Origin: Candidatus Bariatricus faecipullorum | Lineage (GTDB): Bacteria; Bacillota; Clostridia; Lachnospirales; Lachnospiraceae | Assembly: GCA_019118525.1 (NCBI GenBank) | Contig: DWYV01000004.1 | Location: forward strand, 1-64,000 | Length of the DNA: 64,000 nt | Direction of reading: 5' to 3' | In this document: positions 34,637-42,783 of the stretch, piece after piece | Layout of the letters: each line of letters begins with the position of its first letter | How positions within the stretch are numbered: position 1 is the stretch's first letter | Translations under genes and position numbers: made by a program | The notes under the pieces: model-generated | What the model saw: the letters and a program-made list of their open reading frames with translations, nothing else | The model's database searches: none | What the model was told of the DNA's origin: nothing

Positions 34637-35659
34637 TTACTCCGAATCTGCCACTTCCCCCTGAATACAGGCCCGGATTTTTTCGTTAATCCGCTGCCTG
34701 CGGAAGGTACTGCACTGCAGAATGGAATTGCAGACTTCCTTTGCTTTTGAGCTTCCGTGGGTCTTTACCACAAGCCCGTTCAGTCCCAGAAGGGGCGCGC
34801 CGCCGTATTCGCTGGCGTCAAATGTTTTCAGGGTATCCTTCAGGGCAGGCTTTACGAGAAGGGCGCCGATTTTACTGCGAAGGCTGGACATCATGCCGCT
34901 CTTTATCTTACTGAACAGCACGGCTCCGACCCCTTCATAGAGCTTCAGGATGACATTTCCCACAAAAGCCTCGCAGACTACCACGTCCGCCTGGCCGTGA
35001 GGAATCTCCCGGGCCTCAATGCTTCCGGCAAAATTGATATCGCTGCACTCCTTCAGAAGAGGCATGGTCTCCTTCACCAGCGCATTTCCCTTTTCTTCCT
35101 CCGCGCCGATGTTGACAATCCGGACGGAAGGATTTTTTACGCCCATCACATGCTCCATGTAAATGGAACCCATCTTCGCGAACTGAACAAGATGGGAAGG
35201 TCTGGCGTCCACATTTGCCCCGCAGTCAATCAGAAGGGAAAACCCTTTCTCTGTCGGAATCAGCGGAGCAAGGGGCGGTCTTTCCACACCTTTAATCCGG
35301 CCTACCAGAAGCTGGCCTCCTGCCAGAATCGCACCGGAACTTCCTGCGGACACAAAGGCATCCGCCTTCTTTTCCCGCACCAGGCGCATACCGACAACGA
35401 TGGAAGAATCCTTTTTCTTCCGGATGGCCATAACCGGCGGTTCTGCCGTCTCGATAACCTCTGTGGCATTCACCACTTCTACCTGCTCTTCATTATAAGT
35501 ATATCCTGCCAGTTCCCGGCGGATAACTTCCTCCTGCCCGACGAGAATCACGTGGATATCACTGCGTTTTGCAATCGCATCCATGGCGCCCCGGATAATC
35601 TCTCCCGGCGCATTGTCCCCGCCCATGGCATCTACAACTACTTTTGTAATTTCTTCCAT
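34637..35659 (-). CDS. plsX: Phosphate acyltransferase PlsX
   Basis: The 340-residue protein makes acyl-phosphate from acyl-ACP, the first step toward phosphatidic acid in Firmicutes. It shows VVVDAMGGDNAPGEIIRGA at the start, ILVGQEE, and SAGSSGAILAGGQ. The frame is open 17 codons upstream, but GGGAGG sits 7 bases before the ATG at 35659 and the family start is MEEITKVVVDAMGGD. It heads plsX-acpP-rnc-smc-ftsY with its own promoter. Confidence 0.96.
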   Translation of the reverse strand: MEEITKVVVDAMGGDNAPGEIIRGAMDAIAKRSDIHVILVGQEEVIRRELAGYTYNEEQVEVVNATEVIETAEPPVMAIRKKKDSSIVVGMRLVREKKADAFVSAGSSGAILAGGQLLVGRIKGVERPPLAPLIPTEKGFSLLIDCGANVDARPSHLVQFAKMGSIYMEHVMGVKNPSVRIVNIGAEEEKGNALVKETMPLLKECSDINFAGSIEAREIPHGQADVVVCEAFVGNVILKLYEGVGAVLFSKIKSGMMSSLRSKIGALLVKPALKDTLKTFDASEYGGAPLLGLNGLVVKTHGSSKAKEVCNSILQCSTFRRQRINEKIRACIQGEVADSE

Positions 35660-35688
35660 ACTGTTCCCTCCCGGCATTACTAAACTTA

Positions 35689-35717
35689 ATTCTACTAAAC
35701 ATCCTTTCAAAAATCAA
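35689..35717 (-). promoter_or_regulatory. Promoter of plsX with TTTAGTA repeats
   Basis: On the minus strand TTGATT (35712-35717) and TAGAAT (35689-35694) are 17 bases apart. GTTTAGTA occurs twice around and after the -10, which may be an operator for a lipid-synthesis regulator. Confidence 0.55.
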
Positions 35718-35770
35718 TAGCGGCTTTGCGAATGGCCCCACCGGACAGCGGTTTCCTGCTATATAAAAAG

Positions 35771-35800
35771 AAAGAGTTCTGGATAACTCCAAAACTCTTT
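35771..35800 (-). terminator. Terminator of rpmF
   Basis: Arms AAAGAGTT and AACTCTTT, with inner TGGA/TCCA pairs, are followed on the minus strand by CTTTTTAT. It lies 21 bases past the rpmF stop and separates the DUF177-rpmF unit from plsX. Confidence 0.8.
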
Positions 35801-35821
35801 ACTTTCATTCTTTTAGAAAAA

Positions 35822-36001
35822 CTAATCCTGGGCGATAATTTCCCTTTTGTTGTAAGAGCCACATGCCTTGCATACTCTGTGCGGCATGGTAAGCGCTCCA
35901 CATTTGCTGCATTTTACCAGGTTCGGCGCGCTCATCTTCCAGTTTGCTCTTCTTTTGTCTCTTCTGGCTTTAGAAGATTTATTCTTCGGACAAATTGACA
36001 C
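35822..36001 (-). CDS. rpmF: Ribosomal protein bL32
   Basis: This small gene encodes 59 residues starting at a GTG at 36001 behind GGAGGTG. The product begins (M)SICPKNKSSKARRDKRRANW, has MSAPNLV, and a zinc ribbon of two CxxC pairs (CSKCG and CKACG), then ends REIIAQD. It is the zinc-binding (C+) form of L32. It follows the DUF177 gene by 3 bases, the usual partner order in bacteria. Confidence 0.96.
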   Translation of the reverse strand: MSICPKNKSSKARRDKRRANWKMSAPNLVKCSKCGALTMPHRVCKACGSYNKREIIAQD

Positions 36002-36004
36002 AGG

Positions 36005-36532
36005 TTACACCTCCTTAAAATTCTTAAAGACATCGCGGATAACTGACATTCTGGGGTCCAGCCCTGGGTCCTCGCAGTCACATGTACCTTCATTCAGATT
36101 TCTGCCACATACGCTGCAAATCCCCTTGCAGTCCTCGCTGCACAGAACTTTCATCGGCCACCCTGCTAATATCTCTTTGCAAATCAGAACATCTGCATCG
36201 AGATAATACCCGTCAATATAATTCGCTTCCTCGGAACCGTCCTCATCCTCTCCGCAGTTTTCACCCAGATTCACATCCCGCTCAGCCTGAACGGAAAAAA
36301 CAGTGGGCACATCCGCCAGACACCGGTCGCAGGGAATATCCACAGTAAGACTTCCCTCGCAGTGAACGTGAAACTTCTGCTCTCCAGTCCACTCAACACG
36401 GACAGAAAAAGGTTCTGCCGGCCTGACCGGATACTTCTGTCCGCCGAAGCTGATATCCTTCAGCCCGCAGACTGCTTCCGTCTCCACGGATATATGCGGT
36501 TCGGTAAGAACTTCGGATAAGTTTATTCGCAT
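36005..36532 (-). CDS. DUF177 protein (YceD family)
   Basis: The 175-residue protein matches YceD/DUF177, found next to rpmF and linked to 23S rRNA accumulation. It shows a mid-region VDIPCDRCLADV and a C-terminal Cys cluster in LCSEDCKGICSVCGRNLNEGTC, which may bind zinc. AAAGGAG precedes the ATG at 36532. The gene has its own promoter and leads into rpmF. Confidence 0.9.
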   Translation of the reverse strand: MRINLSEVLTEPHISVETEAVCGLKDISFGGQKYPVRPAEPFSVRVEWTGEQKFHVHCEGSLTVDIPCDRCLADVPTVFSVQAERDVNLGENCGEDEDGSEEANYIDGYYLDADVLICKEILAGWPMKVLCSEDCKGICSVCGRNLNEGTCDCEDPGLDPRMSVIRDVFKNFKEV

Positions 36533-36561
36533 AATCTTACTCCTTTATCCATACCTGGTTA

Positions 36562-36589
36562 ATTATATCATGTTCCCTGAATTTGTCAA
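36562..36589 (-). promoter_or_regulatory. Sigma-A promoter of DUF177-rpmF
   Basis: On the minus strand a perfect TTGACA (36584-36589) and a perfect TATAAT (36562-36567) are 16 bases apart, 30 bases upstream of the ATG. This is a strong promoter as expected for a ribosomal protein unit. Confidence 0.85.
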
Positions 36590-36649
36590 CAAAATTCTTT
36601 CCAAAATTTCCGAAATATATTCTGTTTTCGCCACAAAATATAGTATTTC

Positions 36650-37837
36650 CTATAAAAGCGCAACCGTCTCTCTTGCGATGGCAAGTTCTTCGTTCGTGGG
36701 AATCACCAGAACATTGACTTTGGAATCCGGCGTGGAAAGTGTTTTTTCCTCACCCCGCACTTTATTTGCTTCCTCGTCAATCTGAATTCCCAGGTAGCCG
36801 AGATATTCGCAGATACTGGCTCTCATAGGTCCGTCGTTTTCTCCGATTCCGGCAGTAAATACAATGTTGTCCACACCGTTCATAGCTGCCGCGTAACTTC
36901 CTACATATTTTGCCACCCGGTACGCAAATACTTTCAGGGCCAGTTCTGCTCTTTCATTTCCGGCCTCTGCCGCGTCAGTCAGGTCACGGAAATCACTGGA
37001 GACTCCGGAAAGTCCTTCCACACCGGATTTTTTATTCAGCACGTTCATGATACCGGCGATGTCCAGGTCTTCTTTCTTGGCGATAAACTCCATGATTGCC
37101 GGGTCAATGTCACCGGAACGGGTTCCCATCACCAGACCTTCCAGGGGAGTCAGTCCCATGGAAGTGTCCACGGATTTTCCGTTCATCACTGCGCAGACGG
37201 AGGAACCGTTGCCCAGATGGCAGACAATCGTTTTCGTAGCCTCATAAGGTACGCCCAGATACTCAGCCGCTCTTTTGGAAACAAAGCTGTGGCTGGTTCC
37301 GTGGAATCCGTAACGTCTTACTTTGTATTTTTCATAGTATTCATAGGGAAGGCCGTACATATAGGCCTGCTCCGGCATCGTCTGGTGGAAAGCTGTGTCA
37401 AATACAACCACCTGGGGAGTTCCCGGCATCAGCTTCTCGCAGGCTTCGATACCGATTAAGTTGGCCGGATTATGAAGGGGTGCAAGGTCATTGCATTCCT
37501 CGATGGCTTTCTTTACCTCCGGAGTAACAATCACGGACTGGGCAAAGTTTTCTCCTCCGTGTACGACACGGTGCCCTACTGCCCCGATTTCTCCAAGGTC
37601 TTTTACCACGCCGTTCTCAGCGTCTGTCAGGGCATCGATAACATACTGGATGGCCTCTGTATGGGTCGGCATGGGCTTGTCTGTTTTCTGCTTCTCCTGC
37701 CCTTCCGGCTGATAAGTAAGTCTGCCGTCGATTCCGATTCTCTCACACAGTCCTTTCGCAAGAACTTCCTCTGACTTTGCATCAATAAGCTGGAATTTCA
37801 GTGAAGAACTTCCACAGTTGATTACTAATACATTCAT
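36650..37837 (-). CDS. ackA: Acetate kinase
   Basis: The 395-residue protein begins [19 protein letters not shown] and carries [31 protein letters not shown] and [10 protein letters not shown]. It makes ATP and acetate from acetyl phosphate. No pta gene is adjacent. The frame extends 29 codons further up across the promoter, but GAAGGGAG precedes the ATG at 37837. It is a single-gene unit with its own promoter. Confidence 0.97.
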   Translation of the reverse strand: MNVLVINCGSSSLKFQLIDAKSEEVLAKGLCERIGIDGRLTYQPEGQEKQKTDKPMPTHTEAIQYVIDALTDAENGVVKDLGEIGAVGHRVVHGGENFAQSVIVTPEVKKAIEECNDLAPLHNPANLIGIEACEKLMPGTPQVVVFDTAFHQTMPEQAYMYGLPYEYYEKYKVRRYGFHGTSHSFVSKRAAEYLGVPYEATKTIVCHLGNGSSVCAVMNGKSVDTSMGLTPLEGLVMGTRSGDIDPAIMEFIAKKEDLDIAGIMNVLNKKSGVEGLSGVSSDFRDLTDAAEAGNERAELALKVFAYRVAKYVGSYAAAMNGVDNIVFTAGIGENDGPMRASICEYLGYLGIQIDEEANKVRGEEKTLSTPDSKVNVLVIPTNEELAIARETVALL

Positions 37838-37895
37838 GATATTTCTCCCTTCTTTATATCCGTTCCCGCCAGACGGGAATACGCACTGTATGTCT

Positions 37896-37924
37896 ATTAT
37901 AACGCACTTACACATTGTATACAA
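37896..37924 (-). promoter_or_regulatory. Sigma-A promoter of ackA
   Basis: On the minus strand TTGTAT (37919-37924) and a perfect TATAAT (37896-37901) are 17 bases apart. The -35 is part of the palindrome TTGTATACAA (37915-37924). The -10 lies about 60 bases before the ATG. Confidence 0.8.
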
Positions 37925-37950
37925 GGAATGTTATTTTTTAAACAAGGTTA

Positions 37951-38013
37951 CCAGCCCTGAAAGGAGAGGCCGGTTTATGCTCGCATAAAAACGGCCTCTT
38001 CCTTCAGGGCTGG
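37951..38013. repeat. Long hairpin between ackA and mgtE
   Basis: Arms of 22 bases (37951-37972 and 37992-38013) start CCAGCCCTGAA and end TTCAGGGCTGG, with an AGGCCG/CGGCCT inner part and a second internal stem TTTATGC/GCATAAA around the two-base loop TC. The whole 63-base stretch folds on itself almost completely, with a few offset bases in the A/G-rich middle. It may end transcription from mgtE, but no U-tract follows. Confidence 0.7.
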
Positions 38014-38021
38014 CGTGACCG

Positions 38022-38080
38022 CTCCCAAACGAGCAAAGAGTGACCGCAGGTCACAGTAAGCACGCCAGTGCGGCTTTGCG
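38022..38080. repeat. Branched-hairpin repeat, copy 1
   Basis: The unit starts CTCCCAAACGAGCAAAG and ends CGGCTTTGCG. Outer arms GCAAAG/CTTTGC enclose hairpin GTGACC-GCA-GGTCAC and hairpin GCAC-GCCA-GTGC. Copy 3 at 38207-38265 is nearly identical. Confidence 0.75.
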
Positions 38081-38118
38081 AGTGCCGGGCGGGCACGCAA
38101 AAGGTGGAGCAAAATAAA

Positions 38119-38170
38119 GCGAGCAAAGAACGGCCGTAGGCCGTAGTCAGCACGTCAGTGCGGCTTTGCG
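38119..38170. repeat. Branched-hairpin repeat, copy 2 (diverged)
   Basis: This copy keeps outer arms GCAAAG/CTTTGC, but the first hairpin is ACGGCC-GTA-GGCCGT. Three of six pairs differ from copies 1 and 3, with both partners changed each time. The second hairpin is GCAC-GTCA-GTGC, changed only in the loop. Confidence 0.75.
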
Positions 38171-38206
38171 AGCTTTTTTGCTCCGGCTGAACCGTTATAA
38201 TGACCG

Positions 38207-38265
38207 TTCCCAAACGAGCAAAGAGTGACCGCAGGTCACAGTAAGCACGCCAGTGCGGCTTTGCG
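38207..38265. repeat. Branched-hairpin repeat, copy 3
   Basis: Starts TTCCCAAACGAGCAAAG and ends CGGCTTTGCG, matching copy 1 along nearly its full length. It ends 4 bases from the mgtE stop codon. Conceptual translations of these repeats give the recurring peptide GVLTVTCGHSLLVWER, which I consider non-coding. Confidence 0.75.
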
Positions 38266-38268
38266 GCC

Positions 38269-39624
38269 TCACGCCGTTATACGAAACACCCTGGTTACGA
38301 TGGAAAAGTAAATCAGGGTTGTCCCCGTGTCCACCAGGGTCGTAATCAGCGGCGCGGCCATAATGGCCGGGTCCAGTCCAATCCGTTTCGCCAGCAGAGG
38401 CAGGGTGCAGCCGATGGTTTTTGCCATCACAATCGTACACATCAGGGTAATGCCCAGTGCAAAGGCAAGAAGAAGCGGATTGTCCGTTTTTCCCTGATAC
38501 ATAATTACCACTCTTACCCCGTTTACCACGGCCAGAATCAGCCCTACCAGCAGGGCTACCCGGACTTCCTTAAAAATAACCCGGAAAATATTTTTCAGCT
38601 GAATTTCTCCCACAGTAATTCCGCGGATAACCAGCGTTGAGCTCTGAGAACCGCAGTTTCCTCCCGTTCCCGTCAGCATGGGAACAAAGGCGTTCAGCAC
38701 CGGCATGGCCAGAACCGCATAGGAAAAATGGTCCAGCACCATGCCGCTGAATGTTGCAGAAAGCATAAGAAACAAAAGCCATACACTTCTGTTTTTTGCC
38801 TCCTGAAAGACACTGGTGCTGAAATAGGTTTCCTCTGCCGGGCTGACACCGGCCATGATACTGATATCCTCCGTTGCCTCGTCCTGCAGAACCAGCATGG
38901 CGTCATCTACCGTAACGATTCCAACCATACACATCTCATGGTCCACAATTGGAATAGCCACAAGTCCGTATTTGATAATTTTATGTGCGACATCCTCCTG
39001 GTCATCTGTTGTCTTTGCATAGATTACATTGGTTTCCATGATTTCTTCCATGGTTTTGCTGTCACTGCTGGTCAGAAGGTCTTTTACGTCCACCACGCCA
39101 ACCAGCTTTTTCTTCTCCCGGACATAGCAGGTATAAATCGTTTCCCGGTTAATACCTACCTGCCGGATTTTCAGAATGGCCTCTTCCACTGTCATATCCG
39201 GACGAAGTCCCACATAGTCCACATTCATAACGCTTCCCGCACTGTCTTCGGGATACTGAAGCAGCTGGTTAATCTGCTTTCTGGTATCCTCATCCGTCAC
39301 GAGAAGGAGACGGTCCACCACATTGGCCGGCATCTCTTCCAGCACATCCACGGTATCGTCCAGATACATTTCGTCCATGACTTCTTCCAGCTCCGAGTCC
39401 GTCAACGCATTTATCAACGTTTCTCTCGTATCGCTGTTCATGTACGCGAAAGTTTCTGCCGCCTCTTCTTTTGGCAAAAGCCGAAACAGAATCAGCATCT
39501 GTTTTTCATCCGCCTCATCTTCCAGAAACTGAGCGATGTCAACCGGATAGAACTTGTCCAGTTCCTCTTTCAGTTCCTTGTATTTTCTCTCCTCCAGAAG
39601 GTCCAGTATTTTTTCACGATTCAC
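38269..39624 (-). CDS. mgtE: Magnesium transporter MgtE
   Basis: The 451-residue protein has the acidic N-terminal Mg-sensing domain (1-130), a CBS pair (about 135-255; DYVGLRPDMTVEEAILKIR, VAIPIVDHEMCMVGIVTVDDAM) and a C-terminal five-helix channel domain with the signature PMLTGTGGNCGSQSSTLVIRG. It is a Mg2+-gated channel in the cytoplasmic membrane. It starts with GTG at 39624 behind AAAGGAGG. Its promoter overlaps that of tmcAL. No M-box riboswitch fits in the 101-base gap. Confidence 0.96.
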   Translation of the reverse strand: MNREKILDLLEERKYKELKEELDKFYPVDIAQFLEDEADEKQMLILFRLLPKEEAAETFAYMNSDTRETLINALTDSELEEVMDEMYLDDTVDVLEEMPANVVDRLLLVTDEDTRKQINQLLQYPEDSAGSVMNVDYVGLRPDMTVEEAILKIRQVGINRETIYTCYVREKKKLVGVVDVKDLLTSSDSKTMEEIMETNVIYAKTTDDQEDVAHKIIKYGLVAIPIVDHEMCMVGIVTVDDAMLVLQDEATEDISIMAGVSPAEETYFSTSVFQEAKNRSVWLLFLMLSATFSGMVLDHFSYAVLAMPVLNAFVPMLTGTGGNCGSQSSTLVIRGITVGEIQLKNIFRVIFKEVRVALLVGLILAVVNGVRVVIMYQGKTDNPLLLAFALGITLMCTIVMAKTIGCTLPLLAKRIGLDPAIMAAPLITTLVDTGTTLIYFSIVTRVFRITA

Positions 39625-39655
39625 CTGTCGTTCCTCCTTTCTGGCACTGATGCTT

Positions 39656-39684
39656 TTGCATAAAGACTCTTTTTATAGTATAAT
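39656..39684 (+). promoter_or_regulatory. Sigma-A promoter of tmcAL
   Basis: TTGCAT (39656-39661) and TATAAT (39679-39684) are 17 bases apart, 42 bases before the ATG at 39726. The -10 overlaps the -10 of the divergent mgtE promoter. Confidence 0.7.
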
Positions 39685-39705
39685 CATTTCAAAAACAATA
39701 TACAA
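39677..39705 (-). promoter_or_regulatory. Sigma-A promoter of mgtE
   Basis: On the minus strand TTGTAT (39700-39705) and TATACT (39677-39682) are 17 bases apart, 53 bases before the GTG start at 39624. Confidence 0.75.
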
Positions 39706-39725
39706 GGAGATTTCTCGAAACAGTT

Positions 39726-40988
39726 ATGAGAATTGCAGGAATTATCGCAGAATACAATCCCTTTCACAACGGACATCTTTATCATATGGAGGAAACCCGG
39801 CGTCTCTGTCAGGCAGACGCCGTAATCGCCGTAATAAGCGGTGATTTTGTTCAGCGCGGCGCACCTGCCCTGCTTCCGAAGCGGCTGCGGGCGCAGGCGG
39901 CCCTGGAGGCAGGGGCGGATGCCATTCTGGAGCTTCCGGCCATTTTCGCCTGTGCCAGCGCCGAATTTTTTGCCGAGGGCGGTGTGGCTCTTTTAAACGC
40001 CCTTGGCTGTGTGGACAGTCTCTGTTTTGGCAGCGAATGCGGCGACCTGCAGCTTCTGCAGGAAACGGCCCGGATTCTCTCCCGGGAACCGGAAAGCTAC
40101 CGGCAGCAGTTAAAACAGTTTTTAAAAGAAGGTCTGACGTTTCCCGCAGCGAGACAGCGGGCGCTTTCGGTCTGTTCAGGCAGTCCGGAAACCGGAAGGC
40201 TGCTGGAATCCCCCAATAATATTCTGGGGGTGGAGTATCTGAAGGCGCTGGACCGGCTCTCCTCTTCCATCCGCCCCGTCACCATTTCCCGCAGAGAGTC
40301 CGGTTACCACCAGACAGACCTTTCCGGGCCCTGCAGTTCTGCCACGGCAGTACGGAATCTGGTATTTCAGGAAAAGAAAAAAGACGGAACCCTTTCCGTC
40401 TCAGAAAAGAACCTGCCCCGTCTGGAAGAAACGCTTCCCGCCGGCTCGTTCCGTATAATAACCGATTTTCTCTCCCGGTACCTTCCTCTGGAAACTGCAG
40501 ATTTTTCTCTTCTCCTAAAATACCGTCTGCTGCTTTCCAGCCAGAAGGACCTCGCACGGTTTGCCGATGTGTCCCCGGAACTGGCCGTCCGTATCTGGCG
40601 GCACCGGGAAGAATTTGTCTCCTGGGACCAGTTCTGCCAGCTCTTAAAGACAAAAGAACTGACGTACAGCCGCATTAGCCGGGCTCTCCTGCATATCCTG
40701 CTGGATATTCCCCGGGGCCACATCTCTGTCAGCAGGAGGCCCCTTTGCATTCCCTATGCCCGCCTCCTCGGCTTCCGCCGGGAAAGCGCCGGCGTCCTGA
40801 AACAGATTCAGGAACACAGCAGTATCCCGCTGGTAGGACGTTTTGCCGATACCGCTCTCCTCTCTCCGGAGGCTCAGAAACTCCTGGAGAAAGACCGCCT
40901 TGCCTCCGACCTTTACCAGACCGTACTGGCCGAAAAAAACCACACAGCATTTCAGTCCGATTTCAGACAAAAGCTTGTAATTGTCTGA
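39726..40988 (+). CDS. tmcAL: tRNA(Met) cytidine acetate ligase TmcAL
   Basis: The 420-residue protein begins MRIAGIIAEYNPFHNGHLYH, the nucleotidyltransferase HxGH-type signature of the YlbM/DUF795 family. TmcAL forms acetyl-AMP and acetylates the wobble C34 of elongator tRNA-Met to ac4C. Further family landmarks are SGDFVQRGAPALLPKRLRAQAAL and the FGSECGD segment. It is a single plus-strand gene with a promoter overlapping that of mgtE, and it ends 11 bases before a GGGGACGGGTAC palindrome. Confidence 0.92.
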   Translation: MRIAGIIAEYNPFHNGHLYHMEETRRLCQADAVIAVISGDFVQRGAPALLPKRLRAQAALEAGADAILELPAIFACASAEFFAEGGVALLNALGCVDSLCFGSECGDLQLLQETARILSREPESYRQQLKQFLKEGLTFPAARQRALSVCSGSPETGRLLESPNNILGVEYLKALDRLSSSIRPVTISRRESGYHQTDLSGPCSSATAVRNLVFQEKKKDGTLSVSEKNLPRLEETLPAGSFRIITDFLSRYLPLETADFSLLLKYRLLLSSQKDLARFADVSPELAVRIWRHREEFVSWDQFCQLLKTKELTYSRISRALLHILLDIPRGHISVSRRPLCIPYARLLGFRRESAGVLKQIQEHSSIPLVGRFADTALLSPEAQKLLEKDRLASDLYQTVLAEKNHTAFQSDFRQKLVIV

Positions 40989-40999
40989 GAGTTGTATAT

Positions 41000-41033
41000 G
41001 GGGACGGGTACCGGCTGGCCGGTACCCGTCCCC
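41000..41033. repeat. GGGGACGGGTAC palindrome, copy 1
   Basis: Perfect 16-base arms GGGGACGGGTACCGGC (41000-41015) and its complement (41018-41033) flank a two-base centre TG. It lies 6 bases from the degV stop, between convergent tmcAL and degV. There is no U-tract. Confidence 0.85.
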
Positions 41034-41038
41034 AGTCA

Positions 41039-41914
41039 CTAAATTTTTAAAACTTTTGTCAGTGCCACAGCCTTTGCTCCTGGTCCGATATGGCAGGCCA
41101 CACTAAGTGAAAGCGGGTCCATATGAATGGGAAATCCGGGAAAGGCTTCTTCCAGTTCTTTTTTCCATTCTTCTGCTTCCTCCCGGTTCCCGGTATAGGC
41201 AGCCTCCAGATAGATATCTTCGGGGCCTTTGCAATCCGAAAATTCTTCCTTCATTGCCGTTTCTGCTGCTTTAATCATTGTCTTTTTGGCCGACTTCCAG
41301 CCTCTGGTCTTGGAAAAGGCATCCAGCTTTTCTCCTTTGATACGAAGAACCGGTTTCAGGTTCAGAACCGTTCCGATTGCCGCGGCCGCGGGCGTAAGCC
41401 GTCCGCCTTTTTTGAGATATTTCAGGGTATCCACTGTAATATAGATATCGGAATCGAATTTTACGGCCTCCAGGATTTCTTTAATCTCGGCGGCGCCTTT
41501 TCCGGCCTCCACAAGCCGGATGGCGTCCATGACCGACTGGCGCTGGGTCACGGAAATCCGCTGGTTGTTTACTACCTGTACCTTCCCGTCGTATTTCTGG
41601 GAAAGCATTACGGCGGTCTCGCAGGAGCTGCTCAGGCCGCTGGACATGGGAATATGCACGATTTCCTCGCACTCTTCCAGGACCCGGTCCCACAGTTCGG
41701 TAACATCCGCCGGCGCCGGCTGGGATGTGGAGATATCCGCATCTTCCTCCAGTCTTTTGTAAAATTCTTCCTGACTCAGTGTAATCTCTTCCAGAAAGAG
41801 TTCTTCATTGATGTAAAAAGGCATGGGCAGCACCCAGATACCCAGTTCTTTCCCCGCTGCCTGGGTGATACCGCTGTTACTGTCCGTCACAATCCCGGTC
41901 TTTCTCTTACTCAT
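41039..41914 (-). CDS. DegV family fatty-acid-binding protein
   Basis: The 291-residue protein has the DegV/FakB fold: GIVTDSNSGITQAAGKELGIWVLPMPFYINEE at the N-terminus, TSQPAPADV, MSSGLSSSCETAVML and a second domain ending CHIGPGAKAVA. FakB proteins present a bound fatty acid to the kinase FakA for phosphorylation. No fakA is near, so the ligand role is by family only. AGGAGG precedes the ATG. It is 49 bases downstream of walJ and may share its transcript. Confidence 0.9.
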   Translation of the reverse strand: MSKRKTGIVTDSNSGITQAAGKELGIWVLPMPFYINEELFLEEITLSQEEFYKRLEEDADISTSQPAPADVTELWDRVLEECEEIVHIPMSSGLSSSCETAVMLSQKYDGKVQVVNNQRISVTQRQSVMDAIRLVEAGKGAAEIKEILEAVKFDSDIYITVDTLKYLKKGGRLTPAAAAIGTVLNLKPVLRIKGEKLDAFSKTRGWKSAKKTMIKAAETAMKEEFSDCKGPEDIYLEAAYTGNREEAEEWKKELEEAFPGFPIHMDPLSLSVACHIGPGAKAVALTKVLKI

Positions 41915-41963
41915 TTGCGTTAAAACCTCCTAAAAACCTTCCTTGTTTCTTTATCCTTGTTTT

Positions 41964-42761
41964 CTATACAGTTACAATTTCCGAAATCTGGTCCCGCTTT
42001 GCCACGGAAATTGGAATTTCTTCCCCTTTATAGGGATTGTCTCCCAGGGTAATTTCCAGCTTCACCGTCTCATAGGCCAGTTCCGCAAAATTATTTTCTT
42101 TACTCAAATGCCCGAGAAGCACCTTCTTCATATTCCCATGCAGGATATCGCAGAGCAGCCTTCCGGACACTTCATTGGAAAGATGTCCCCGCTCTCCCAT
42201 CACCCGCTGTTTCAGATAATAGGGATAGGGCCCTACCTCCAGCATGTGAATGTCATGGTTGGATTCCAGAAGAACCGCATCCAGATTCTGAAGATTTTCC
42301 ACAGTGTACGCATCGTATTTTCCCAGGTCCGTAGCCACTGCCATCCTCTTTTCTCCCTGCTGGAAGCGGTAGCCGCTGGGTTCGTTCGCATCATGGGAGA
42401 TGGAAAACGGATGTACCAGAATGTCCCCCAGCATAAAATCCGTATCGGTCTGCACCTCATGGTAAAGCCCTTCCGGCATCTTTCCCAGGGATTTGTAATT
42501 CTGAATTCCCTGAATGGTTCCCGGCGTGGCGTAAACCGGAATCTCATATTTCCGGCTGAAAACGCCAAGTCCCTGGATATGGTCGGCATGTTCATGGGTC
42601 ACCAGAACTCCGGTCAGTTCCTCACCTTTAATGCCAAGCCTGGCAAGCCCTTCTTCAATCCGCTTTCTGCTGACGCCTGTATCCACCAGCAGATGGGTGT
42701 GGTCACTTCCCACATAAATACAGTTCCCACTGCTCCCGCTTGCTATACTGCATAATCTCAT
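41964..42761 (-). CDS. walJ: MBL-fold hydrolase, WalJ/YycJ-like
   Basis: The 265-residue protein is a metallo-beta-lactamase-fold nuclease-like hydrolase with THEHADHIQGL and LSNEVSGRL metal-site motifs, and begins MRLCSIASGSSGNCIYVGSD, as in YycJ/WalJ. That family is tied to coordination of cell wall and division and has reported 5'-exonuclease activity. The usual walRK neighbours are absent; here it follows coaE by 22 bases. Confidence 0.88.
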   Translation of the reverse strand: MRLCSIASGSSGNCIYVGSDHTHLLVDTGVSRKRIEEGLARLGIKGEELTGVLVTHEHADHIQGLGVFSRKYEIPVYATPGTIQGIQNYKSLGKMPEGLYHEVQTDTDFMLGDILVHPFSISHDANEPSGYRFQQGEKRMAVATDLGKYDAYTVENLQNLDAVLLESNHDIHMLEVGPYPYYLKQRVMGERGHLSNEVSGRLLCDILHGNMKKVLLGHLSKENNFAELAYETVKLEITLGDNPYKGEEIPISVAKRDQISEIVTV

Positions 42762-42783
42762 CTGTTTTCTGCTCCTGTCCTGT

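Noticed and set aside
38022-38265. CRISPR array
   Set aside because: There are only three units, one diverged, with unequal spacers and internal hairpins; no cas genes are present.
38004-38440. Small minus-strand frames with the peptide GVLTVTCGHSLLVWER
   Set aside because: They are translations of the branched-hairpin repeats, with no ribosome-binding sites; compensatory base changes argue for structure, not coding.
39625-39725. M-box magnesium riboswitch upstream of mgtE
   Set aside because: The 101-base spacer is too short, is shared with the tmcAL promoter, and shows no M-box elements.
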